Positions 14,440-20,108 of a stretch of DNA of 22,325 nucleotides are shown piece after piece (position 1 is the first letter of the stretch; each line of letters opens with the position of its first letter). A model generated the notes under the pieces. The model was not told where the DNA came from and searched no databases. It worked only from the letters and a program-made list of their open reading frames with translations. The stretch comes from an uncultured Treponema sp. Lineage in GTDB: Bacteria; Spirochaetota; Spirochaetia; Treponematales; Treponemataceae. Made by a program: the position numbers and the translations under genes. The stretch lies in NCBI GenBank assembly GCA_905372235.1, contig CAJPOF010000038.1, positions 1 to 22,325 of the forward strand, in the 5' to 3' direction.

Positions 14440-14631
14440 TCAGTCCCGAATCTGCAGTTCCTCAGGATTTTCAACAAGTTTTTTGCTGATTACCTGGGCA
14501 ATCCGCTGAATCGCATTGTTTAAATATTCCTCGTCATGAATTTTTAGCCTCAATTCCATGAGGCGCGGGGAAAGTTCTCCCTCTCCCTCAAGAACAAGTG
14601 TTCCAGCCGCTTCTTTTCTAGTTGAAGTCAT
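14440..14631 (-). CDS. Small conserved-type protein of unknown function
   Basis: A 63-residue acidic, helix-forming protein (KEAAGTLVLEGEGELSPRL, then a helical stretch ending ISKKLVENPEELQIRD). Its ATG overlaps the yraN stop codon as ATGA (14628-14631), so translation is likely coupled. This tight placement at the end of the rpsP operon is the main reason to believe it. No domain is recognised and no membrane segment is present. Confidence 0.7.
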   Translation of the reverse strand: MTSTRKEAAGTLVLEGEGELSPRLMELRLKIHDEEYLNNAIQRIAQVISKKLVENPEELQIRD

Positions 14632-15008
14632 AAAAGCTCCGCAAAAGCATTCTCTATATGATAGACACTCGGCAAACCAGGCATATCATTCACAATAACA
14701 TCAAATCGAATATAGTTGTTAATATATTCTCGATGTCCTGAAAGAAAAGATTTAGCGGTTTTAATTATTCTTTTACGTTTTCTTTTTCCCAAAACATTCC
14801 TAAGCAAGTCCAAAGAACCGTTCGGGAATGTCTTAACCTCCACGAAGCAAAGAACATCATCGTTCTCTGCGATTATATCGATTTCACCGTCCCTTGTCCT
14901 AAAATTTCTGGAAACGATTTTGTATCCGGTGCGCAGAAGAAAATCCGCCGCCTTGTCCTCGCCCCGATTTCCCGTGCATTTTGCCGAAGATTTTGTGAGA
15001 TTTTCCAT
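14628..15008 (-). CDS. yraN: YraN-family (UPF0102) nuclease-fold protein
   Basis: A 126-residue protein of the YraN/UPF0102 family, which has a restriction-endonuclease-like fold related to Holliday-junction resolvases. The family signature is intact: NRGEDKAADFL with Glu17, DGEIDIIAEND with Asp44, and FVEVKT with Glu57 and Lys59. These form the D-(E)xK arrangement of the fold. The length is typical. No clear ribosome-binding site precedes ATG 15008; translation may depend on coupling to the 75-residue gene that ends 45 bp upstream. The downstream small gene overlaps its stop. The biological role of the family remains poorly defined. Confidence 0.92.
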   Translation of the reverse strand: MENLTKSSAKCTGNRGEDKAADFLLRTGYKIVSRNFRTRDGEIDIIAENDDVLCFVEVKTFPNGSLDLLRNVLGKRKRKRIIKTAKSFLSGHREYINNYIRFDVIVNDMPGLPSVYHIENAFAELL

Positions 15009-15053
15009 AACGCATATATATAGCGTTTTTGGCGCAAAATCTGAAACGGACGG

Positions 15054-15281
15054 CTAAAGTTCTTCCAGTTCCTCGTCTTCGTCCGACTCCGCCCTTATGA
15101 CTTCCTCGCCGTAGGTAAGAAGATGCGGAACTTTCCAGTTCCTTATAACGTCAAGATGATATTGAGTGATTTTTTTGTTGTCCGGAATGAACATATTTTC
15201 GCCGTCCTCAAAAAACAAAGGAGCCGAAAAAATCATACCAAGCTTAATCTGAGCAACATCAACACATTGCATTTTATCCAT
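15054..15281 (-). CDS. 75-residue stand-alone module related to HD-GYP N-termini
   Basis: The ATG at 15281 is preceded by GGAG eight bases away; a longer frame upstream overlaps the FlhB-like gene in another phase and is rejected. The sequence IKLGMIFSAPLFF followed by NMFIPDNKKITQYHLDVIRNW and LLTYGEEV looks like the module (DUF3391-type) found at the N-terminus of many HD-GYP proteins. It also resembles residues 24-56 of the HD-GYP protein in this window. No catalytic domain follows; the tail is a run of Asp and Glu. It may be a small partner or regulator of cyclic-di-GMP proteins, but this is inference. It sits 16 bp after the FlhB-like gene, inside the operon. Confidence 0.75.
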   Translation of the reverse strand: MDKMQCVDVAQIKLGMIFSAPLFFEDGENMFIPDNKKITQYHLDVIRNWKVPHLLTYGEEVIRAESDEDEELEEL

Positions 15282-15297
15282 GCCGTTCTCTCCAACA

Positions 15298-15543
15298 TCA
15301 AAGATTTGCGATATGTGCAAAAATTTTCGCAACGATTTCCCATGTCTCAATCGGAATGCTTGCGCCGATTTCCTCCGCCGTAAGAATCCCCGAAAGGAAA
15401 GCATCTTCCACAACAGGAATCTCGTTTTCCGCCGCAATATCAAGAAGTTTTTCGGCAAGATGCCCCTTTGCCTTCAAAGATATGAACGGACATTCCGCAT
15501 CGCTAGGATAGCGAATGGCGACCAATTTTCGAACATCTTCCAT
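15298..15543 (-). CDS. FlhB C-terminal-domain-like protein
   Basis: An 81-residue protein that matches the cytoplasmic C-terminal domain of FlhB/YscU export-switch proteins without any membrane part: VAIRYPSDAECPFISLKAKG, then ENEIPVVEDAFLSGIL, IGASIPIETWEIVAKIFAHI. In FlhB this domain follows the self-cleaving NPTH loop and controls the switch from hook to filament export; here the chain starts close to where the cleaved fragment would begin and NPTH is absent. Stand-alone versions (sometimes called FhlB or FlhB2) are known. It starts two bases after the stop of the FliK-like gene, consistent with a hook-length or export-switch pair. The ribosome-binding site is weak, so coupling is likely. 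Confidence 0.85.
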   Translation of the reverse strand: MEDVRKLVAIRYPSDAECPFISLKAKGHLAEKLLDIAAENEIPVVEDAFLSGILTAEEIGASIPIETWEIVAKIFAHIANL

Positions 15544-15545
15544 AA

Positions 15546-16628
15546 TCACGCCCAGCCGTCCACGATTTTCAAAGGTTTTTCGTAACGGGGAAAAAATCCG
15601 CCCGTCTCGCACGAATCGTATTCAAAATCCATGTCGGGAAAATCTTTTTTAAGAGCGGCAACATCGAATTCTTCGTTGACAAAAATTTTCCTTTCTTTTA
15701 ATGATAGCACAAATCTATATGTTTTTTCAAAAAAATCGATTTTTACGGCACATTTTTCAGCCTTCAGGCTTTCGGAAAGTATAAAAAAATTCATCTCGCC
15801 TTTTAGCGTGATTTTTTTTCCCGAAGAATCAAAATCGAACTCAAGCGGAACTTTTATCCAAGTTCCGGAATTTGCGTCAGAATTTTTCCTGAAACCCGAA
15901 TGGTTGAACAAAGCAAGAAGCCCTTCTTTATTTCCATTAAAATTGCTTCCTTCCAAAATGGAGGAAAAAAAATTTCGAAGTTCAATAAAAATATTTTTTT
16001 CAGATTCGCATTTTTTCTTTTCCGAGACCATCTTTTTTTTATCCTCAAAGTTTCCTCCGAAATTCGAATCAGACATTCCGTCTCCAAGGATTTTTAAGAG
16101 ATTCTCCTCGGTGGGTTCAATTCCCTTCTGAAGAAGAACAAAAGCCGCGCTTCCAGCCTCGCACTCCCGCCCCGCAAAACGGACGGCAAGTTTCCGCACC
16201 TTCGCAAAAAGAGAAGCGGAAAACGGCATACCCAAAGATTTCATTGTCTGGAAAAGCGTGTAATTTATATAGTCCGGAAAAAGAGCCAACTTTTCAAAAT
16301 ATTTCACGATTTCGGGATTCAAAATCCTTCCGTCCGTGACAAAACGTCCTTCAATATTCTCAAGGATGGAATTTTGAACGGCCGATTCAAGTTCTCTTAC
16401 CAAAAATATTTTCGAATCTTGAATTCTTATTTTTGCGACAAAAGATTTTCCTTCCTCAAGTTTTACATCGGAAGAAAGCTCAAATCTTTTTCCGCCAAGA
16501 GAAACGACATATCTTCCATTGTCAAGATTTTTTATAACTCTGACATAGACAGAACCGCCCTCGCTCAAAGGCAAATTCGTAGCCTTTGAAACGAGGGCAG
16601 CCGTCTGCAAAACGACATCGGTTTTCAT
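15546..16628 (-). CDS. FliK-like / flagellar export-associated protein, tentative
   Basis: A 360-residue protein with no signal peptide or membrane segment. The N-terminal part (about 1-110) is beta-rich (GGSVYVRVIKNLDNGRYVVSL), the middle is helical with a Lys/Glu/Ser-rich variable region (about 190-215), and the C-terminal third is again beta-rich (WIKVPLEFDFDSSGKKITLKG, CAVKIDFFEKTYRFVLSL). This resembles the layout of hook-length control proteins, whose C-terminal domain contacts FlhB, and the immediately following gene encodes an FlhB C-terminal-like domain. The family identity rests mostly on that context. The gene begins 24 bp after rplS. Phe and Lys codon content is high. Alternative: a spirochaete-specific protein of other function. 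Confidence 0.6.
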   Translation of the reverse strand: MKTDVVLQTAALVSKATNLPLSEGGSVYVRVIKNLDNGRYVVSLGGKRFELSSDVKLEEGKSFVAKIRIQDSKIFLVRELESAVQNSILENIEGRFVTDGRILNPEIVKYFEKLALFPDYINYTLFQTMKSLGMPFSASLFAKVRKLAVRFAGRECEAGSAAFVLLQKGIEPTEENLLKILGDGMSDSNFGGNFEDKKKMVSEKKKCESEKNIFIELRNFFSSILEGSNFNGNKEGLLALFNHSGFRKNSDANSGTWIKVPLEFDFDSSGKKITLKGEMNFFILSESLKAEKCAVKIDFFEKTYRFVLSLKERKIFVNEEFDVAALKKDFPDMDFEYDSCETGGFFPRYEKPLKIVDGWA

Positions 16629-16652
16629 GCGACATCAAGCAGTTTTGAAAAA

Positions 16653-17108
16653 TTATTTTCCGCCAGCGTTCTCAGAACCCTGCGATGCCTTTGCGGCTTC
16701 TTCCGAAGCACGTGCGGCGGCATCCGCAGCCTTGTTCTGTTCCTGAATGAATCTTGCGACTTCTCCACCAAGACGTTCCTTGATTTTCTTGCCTTTTCCA
16801 ATCTTGTCTCGGATATAGTAGAGTTTTGCGCGGCGGACTTTTCCGGCACGAACAATCTCGACTTTCACAACCCGCGGGCTGTTCATCGGGAAAACCCTTT
16901 CCACACCGATACCGTAGGATTCTTTTCGGACTGTGAATGTCTTCCTTGCACCTGAATTCTTCATGCAAATAACCAGGCCTTCAAAAACCTGAATACGTTC
17001 CGTTTTTCCTTCTACGATTTTGAAGAACACTTTTACAGTATCTCCAACACTGAATGCGGTTGTGAAAGCTCTTTTCTGACCTTCCTCGATAGCTTTGATA
17101 AGATCCAT
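16653..17108 (-). CDS. rplS: 50S ribosomal protein L19 with C-terminal extension
   Basis: L19 lies at the 30S-50S interface of the ribosome. The family core is clear: FSVGDTVKVFFKIVEGKTERIQVFEGLVI, then GVERVFPMNSPRVVKVEIVRAGKVRRAKLYYIRD, then GKGKKIKE. The product is 151 residues against about 115 in most bacteria; the extra 35 residues are an Ala/Glu/Lys/Ser-rich, probably helical tail (AADAAARASEEAAKASQGS). Two adjacent ATGs exist. The second (17108) has better spacing from AAGGAG, which lies inside the last codons of trmD; the first (17111) would overlap the trmD stop as ATGA. Either way translation is coupled to trmD. Confidence 0.95.
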   Translation of the reverse strand: MDLIKAIEEGQKRAFTTAFSVGDTVKVFFKIVEGKTERIQVFEGLVICMKNSGARKTFTVRKESYGIGVERVFPMNSPRVVKVEIVRAGKVRRAKLYYIRDKIGKGKKIKERLGGEVARFIQEQNKAADAAARASEEAAKASQGSENAGGK

Positions 17109-17917
17109 CATAAATCTCCTTGAGCGGCAGACGAAAGCCGCTGTTTGTTGGCTGCCTTTTTCTTCTTTACGGAATTTTTAAAGGCTGTCTGCTCTGTTAT
17201 TTCCTCAATCATCAATTGGGCTTCCAAACTAAGCTCTCCTGATTTGCGTGCCTGCCAAATCATGTCAGGTCGCACACGCAAAGTATTTTCAAGCCGTTTT
17301 TTCAGCCTCCACTTCCGAATCAATTCGTGGTTCCCCGAAAGAAGTTCCTTCGGAACAGCCATGCCCCTGTATACTTCCGGTCTTGTATACTGGGGATATT
17401 CAAGAAGTCCGTCGCTATGACTTTCCTCGACAAGGGAGTCACTGGAGATTACCCCATCTACCAGCCTGTAGATGGCATCCACCATCACCATGCTGGCGAC
17501 CTCCCCGCTCGACATAACGTAGTCGCCGATTGAAATTTGGTCGTCCACGTAAATGTCGATTATCCTCTGGTCGATACCTTCGTATCTTCCGGAAATGAAC
17601 ACAAGTTCGTCTTCGCGACTTAATTCCAGGGCTTTTTTTTGAGTGAACGGCTCGCCGCTCGGAGTGACAAATATCACTCTTTTCCGCTTTGCGCCAACAC
17701 TATCCAAAGCCCTGCCCAGCGGTTCTGCCAACATAAGCTGACCGGCACCGCCGCCGTAGGGAGTGTCATCACATTTATGGTGCTTATCAAGGGCAAAATC
17801 CCTGATGTCCACCAAATCGTAGGCGATAATTTCCTTTTCAATCGCTTTCGCCATGATTGAGTTCTCAAAATACGGGCGAAGGATTTCAGGAAATAAGGTC
17901 AGCACGGTAAATTTCAT
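17108..17917 (-). CDS. trmD: tRNA (guanine37-N1)-methyltransferase
   Basis: TrmD methylates G37 next to the anticodon of several tRNAs with S-adenosylmethionine, preventing frameshifting. The trefoil-knot SPOUT family signatures are present: FTVLTLFPE at the N-terminus, DDTPYGGGAGQLM, FISGRYEGIDQRI, SIGDYVMSSGEVA, and HSDGLLEYPQYTRP followed by VPKELLSGNHELIRKWR. The chain has 269 residues; the last 25 are a Lys/Ala-rich tail beyond the family core. GGAG precedes the ATG at 17917, five bases after rimM. The stop overlaps the start of rplS. Confidence 0.97.
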   Translation of the reverse strand: MKFTVLTLFPEILRPYFENSIMAKAIEKEIIAYDLVDIRDFALDKHHKCDDTPYGGGAGQLMLAEPLGRALDSVGAKRKRVIFVTPSGEPFTQKKALELSREDELVFISGRYEGIDQRIIDIYVDDQISIGDYVMSSGEVASMVMVDAIYRLVDGVISSDSLVEESHSDGLLEYPQYTRPEVYRGMAVPKELLSGNHELIRKWRLKKRLENTLRVRPDMIWQARKSGELSLEAQLMIEEITEQTAFKNSVKKKKAANKQRLSSAAQGDL

Positions 17918-17921
17918 GGAA

Positions 17922-18524
17922 TTACTCCAGAATCCAGAGGTGCATCAGTCGGACGGTCTTTGAGCGAACATCAACATCGCTTATGTACCGGTAATTCAAG
18001 GGGATAAACACCTTTCTTGCTTTTCCGGAAGAAGTGCGTTTCAGTTCATCTGAAAGACATTCGCAACTCTCGGAAATGGAAACTTCCAACAAGTAACCAG
18101 TTCCGCCTTCCAATACGTCTGTGATAGTCCCAACCACATCTTTTGAATCCGAAGCGATTGGGGCAGTTCCAGCTGCCACTCTCTCGCCGCTCCACACAAG
18201 GGAACAGCCTTTCAAGTCTTCGATATACCATTCATCCTTTCCGGGTTTGTTGGCATATCTTTCCGGCACCACAATTTCCCAGTTCCTGTACTTCTGCACA
18301 TCTTCAGGGGAATCAATGTCCGCCAGTTTCATGTACAAGGTTTCGTTTCCGCTTCTAGAAGAAAGCACACTAAAGCGCTTCTCCGCAGATCCGTTCCTCA
18401 AAGTCACTTCCTTGAGAGCCTCGATATGCTCGTAACGTCCGGAAGCGCTCTCTACTTTAAATTCGCCCGTAATTCCATGCGGAGAACGGACAAATCCAAC
18501 GACAAGCCGCCTTTCTTCGTTCAT
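17922..18524 (-). CDS. rimM: Ribosome maturation factor RimM
   Basis: RimM assists late assembly of the 30S head around S19 and 16S rRNA. The N-terminal beta-barrel begins VGFVRSPHGITGEFKVES, and the C-terminal PRC-barrel shows EWYIEDLKGCSLV, GTITDVLEGGTGYLLEV and FIPLNYRYISDVDVRSKTVRL. At 200 residues it is about 25 longer than usual because of an insertion near residues 145-170 (SESCECLSDELKRTSSGKARK). AGGAC serves as the ribosome-binding site. It lies five bases after khpA and four before trmD, the standard rpsP-operon order. Confidence 0.95.
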   Translation of the reverse strand: MNEERRLVVGFVRSPHGITGEFKVESASGRYEHIEALKEVTLRNGSAEKRFSVLSSRSGNETLYMKLADIDSPEDVQKYRNWEIVVPERYANKPGKDEWYIEDLKGCSLVWSGERVAAGTAPIASDSKDVVGTITDVLEGGTGYLLEVSISESCECLSDELKRTSSGKARKVFIPLNYRYISDVDVRSKTVRLMHLWILE

Positions 18525-18529
18525 CGGTC

Positions 18530-18763
18530 CTAGTCAACGATGTCCAGACTGTAGCGTTTTCCGTCCTTTGTGGAGGATGCGCTAAGCACGGTTCTCATCG
18601 CCTTTGCAATTCGCCCATACTTTCCGATGACTTTTCCAATGTCTTTTTCAGCAACTTTCAGTTGAAGAACCATTCCCTTTTCGCCTTCAGTTTCCGTCAC
18701 CGAGACCGCAGATGGATCATCGACCAATGATTTTGCAATGTATTCGATCAGGTCTTTTTCCAT
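18530..18763 (-). CDS. khpA: KH-domain RNA-binding protein KhpA
   Basis: A 77-residue single KH domain protein (KhpA/YlqC family). The GxxG RNA-binding loop is GKYG within KDIGKVIGKYGRIAKAMRTVL. The N-terminal LIEYIAKSLVDDPSAVSV is typical. In other bacteria it pairs with KhpB to bind RNAs that affect cell division and envelope growth. It occupies its usual place between rpsP and rimM, 17 bp after rpsP. Confidence 0.95.
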   Translation of the reverse strand: MEKDLIEYIAKSLVDDPSAVSVTETEGEKGMVLQLKVAEKDIGKVIGKYGRIAKAMRTVLSASSTKDGKRYSLDIVD

Positions 18764-18780
18764 TTTTGTTCTCCGACGGT

Positions 18781-19029
18781 TTACTTAGACTGCTTTGCCT
18801 GAATGTTCATCAGCTTAGCCACGATGTCGGTAGGCTGGGCACCTACGCCGATCCAGTAATTCGCACGCTCCAGGTCGATTTTCACCTGCTTCTCTTCCGC
18901 CTCGACAGGCATGAAAGTACCGATTTCTTCGATACACTTGCCATCACGCGGCTTACGAGAATCCTGAACTACGACACGGTAGTACGGACGCTTCTGTTTA
19001 CCGAATCTCTTGAGTCTGATTTTGACCAA
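18781..19029 (-). CDS. rpsP: 30S ribosomal protein S16, TTG start
   Basis: S16 is an early 30S assembly protein. Family motifs: VKIRLKRFGKQKRPYYRVVV directly after the start, then GTFMPVE and ERANYWIGVGAQPTDIVAKL. S16 proteins nearly always begin MVKIRL, which places the start at the TTG codon 19029-19027. GGAGG (19041-19037) lies seven bases before it. The in-frame ATG at 19062 would add eleven residues and would lie on the far side of that GGAGG, so I reject it. The product is 82 residues. It is the first gene of the long operon reaching to 14440. Confidence 0.95.
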   Translation of the reverse strand: MVKIRLKRFGKQKRPYYRVVVQDSRKPRDGKCIEEIGTFMPVEAEEKQVKIDLERANYWIGVGAQPTDIVAKLMNIQAKQSK

Positions 19030-19041
19030 TTTATAACCTCC

Positions 19042-19055
19042 ATAAAGAGCATTTC
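19042..19055 (-). promoter_or_regulatory. Small GAAA-capped hairpin in the rpsP leader
   Basis: On the minus strand GAGCAGAAATGCTC forms a 5-bp stem closed by a GAAA tetraloop just upstream of the GGAGG of rpsP. Such a stem could tune access to the ribosome-binding site; this is inference. Confidence 0.4.
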
Positions 19056-19109
19056 TGCTCAATAATTGTCAAGTGAACACAACAACACCAATTTAGAGTG
19101 TGGGGTACA

Positions 19110-19138
19110 ATATTAATGAAATAGAATGATTAAGTCAA
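19110..19138 (-). promoter_or_regulatory. Promoter of the rpsP operon
   Basis: On the minus strand TTGACT (19133-19138, five of six) is 17 bp from TAATAT (19110-19115, four of six). The expected start near 19103 gives a leader of about 74 nt containing the GAAA hairpin. Confidence 0.5.
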
Positions 19139-19154
19139 ATGCCGAAGCTTTCTA

Positions 19155-19223
19155 CTTTATCCATAATCCGTATATTGGTCGCAGCTTCAGCACACGATTT
19201 GACTTGCGCAAATCGTGATAAAA
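19155..19223. repeat. Hairpin repeat, copy 1
   Basis: This 69-nt unit matches 19308-19376 with about seven substitutions, offset exactly 153 bp. It ends in a perfect hairpin CACGATTTG-ACTTGCG-CAAATCGTG (9-bp stem, 7-nt loop) that is identical in both copies. Confidence 0.85.
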
Positions 19224-19307
19224 AGACTTTTTTTTGAAATTATATTTAAAAAAAAAGGAAAAATGGTCGGACAATGGCGGACTTTCGGAAAATGACGAAA
19301 TCGTCGT

Positions 19308-19376
19308 ACTTCTCCATAATCCGTATATCAGTCGTAGCTTCGGCACACGATTTGACTTGCGCAAATCGTGATAAAA
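19308..19376. repeat. Hairpin repeat, copy 2
   Basis: This is the second copy of the 69-nt unit. All differences from copy 1 fall in the left half; the last 27 nt with the 9-bp hairpin are unchanged, which suggests selection on, or spread of, the hairpin part. Confidence 0.85.
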
Positions 19377-19518
19377 GGGAAATGTGGAATTCCGCATGCT
19401 TTTATAATTTTTGTATGTGAACTCCGGTGGAAACCGACGTTGCCGGGATATCCGCAGAACGAAGTCAAATGAATACTTGTCCCCGCATTAAGTGCCGGAC
19501 TATCGCCTTTTTGGCACA

Positions 19519-19548
19519 TTAAGATGATTTTTAAACAAACGTTATAAT
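19519..19548 (+). promoter_or_regulatory. Candidate plus-strand promoter
   Basis: A perfect -10 TATAAT (19543-19548) lies 18 bp from TTAAGA (19519-19524, four of six). It would drive transcription towards the heptamer repeat, the terminator at 19797-19834 and, with read-through, the lipoprotein gene. Confidence 0.4.
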
Positions 19549-19687
19549 ATGCCTTGTTTCTTTATCTTACAAATGGTATAACAAGATTGTTATGAGAAGA
19601 TGTAATGCGCATCGCAATCCTTACATAAAATTCTCCGAAAATCCGCAAAACCACTTGACACGCAAATCTGTGTGTTCAGAATCTTTT

Positions 19688-19729
19688 GCGAACAGCGAAC
19701 AGCGAACAGCGAACAGCGAACAGCGAACA
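19688..19729. repeat. Six tandem copies of the heptamer GCGAACA
   Basis: Six perfect 7-nt units occupy 42 bp. The unit length is not a multiple of three and the copies are identical, typical of a tract that changes length by slippage. Confidence 0.97.
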
Positions 19730-19796
19730 GCATAAGCGCATTCTTCGCAATTTTTTTTTCACTCCAAAACAACAATTCATATTTTTTAGTATCAAC

Positions 19797-19834
19797 CGCC
19801 CGGAACGGAAGCTTACCGTCATCGGGCGTTTTTT
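19797..19834 (+). terminator. Rho-independent terminator, plus strand
   Basis: CGCCCG (19797-19802) pairs with CGGGCG (19823-19828); inside, ACGG pairs with CCGT. Six T residues follow at once. It lies 275 bp before the lipoprotein gene, so it ends a separate upstream transcript or attenuates one that continues. Confidence 0.75.
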
Positions 19835-19903
19835 ATTTTCCGGCAATGTCTCGCTCAGCCGCCGATGGAATGAACGAGTTTTGCAAATACAAAACGAATG
19901 CCG

Positions 19904-20076
19904 GACTTCTTGGAAAATTTCATAAGAAGTCGGGAAAAATGAGGGTTTAAGTGAGAGGGAAGAACCATCGATGGAGTTTCATCTACCTCACTTAAAAATA
20001 AAGTTTTTGTCGGGTGGCAAAGCCTTAATTTTTTGGTGCTTCTGCCACATATGCGTGAGTTGGGATGCAAATCCCA
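19904..20076 (+). promoter_or_regulatory. Structured leader of the lipoprotein gene
   Basis: Four hairpins follow one another: GACTTCTT/AAGAAGTC (19904-19931), TTTAAGTGAG/CTCACTTAAA (19946-19955 with 19987-19996, enclosing the palindrome CCATCGATGG), GTGGCA/TGCCAC (20014-20019 with 20043-20048, with AGC/GCT inside), and TGGGAT-GCAA-ATCCCA (20061-20076) with a GNRA-type loop. The ribosome-binding site follows about 25 nt later. The density suggests a regulatory leader, but I recognise no riboswitch class. Confidence 0.4.
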
Positions 20077-20108
20077 GTAATTCAAAGTCTTTATGATGAG
20101 GAGTAAAA

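Larger units (their letters stand above)
19655..19834 (+). ncRNA. Possible small RNA unit: promoter, heptamer repeat, terminator
   Basis: A consensus -35 TTGACA (19655-19660) with a weak -10 CAGAAT (19677-19682, 16-bp spacing) precedes the heptamer repeat. The stretch ends at a clear intrinsic terminator, and no protein-coding gene lies between. A transcript of about 145 nt would result. This is an inference from signals only; the upstream promoter at 19519 would give a longer version. Confidence 0.3.
19139..20108. other. About 970-bp gene-free repeat-rich interval
   Basis: No reading frame here has a ribosome-binding site plus a plausible protein. Contents in order: two copies of a 69-nt hairpin repeat, a 16-bp near-palindrome (19382-19397, ATGTGGAATTCCGCAT) just before a TATAAT at 19403, a second TATAAT (19543-19548), a heptamer tandem repeat, a plus-strand terminator, and a chain of hairpins ahead of the lipoprotein gene. 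Short frames over these repeats give peptides such as repeated SEQRTAN and are artefacts. Confidence 0.6.

Noticed and set aside
19152..19519. Minus-strand ORFs over the 69-nt hairpin repeats
   Set aside because: They repeat the same translated motif twice, contain low-complexity stretches and have no start signals.
19590..19950. ORFs over the heptamer repeat in both directions
   Set aside because: The peptides are mere translations of GCGAACA repeats (SEQRTAN or AVRCSLF) and lack ribosome-binding sites.
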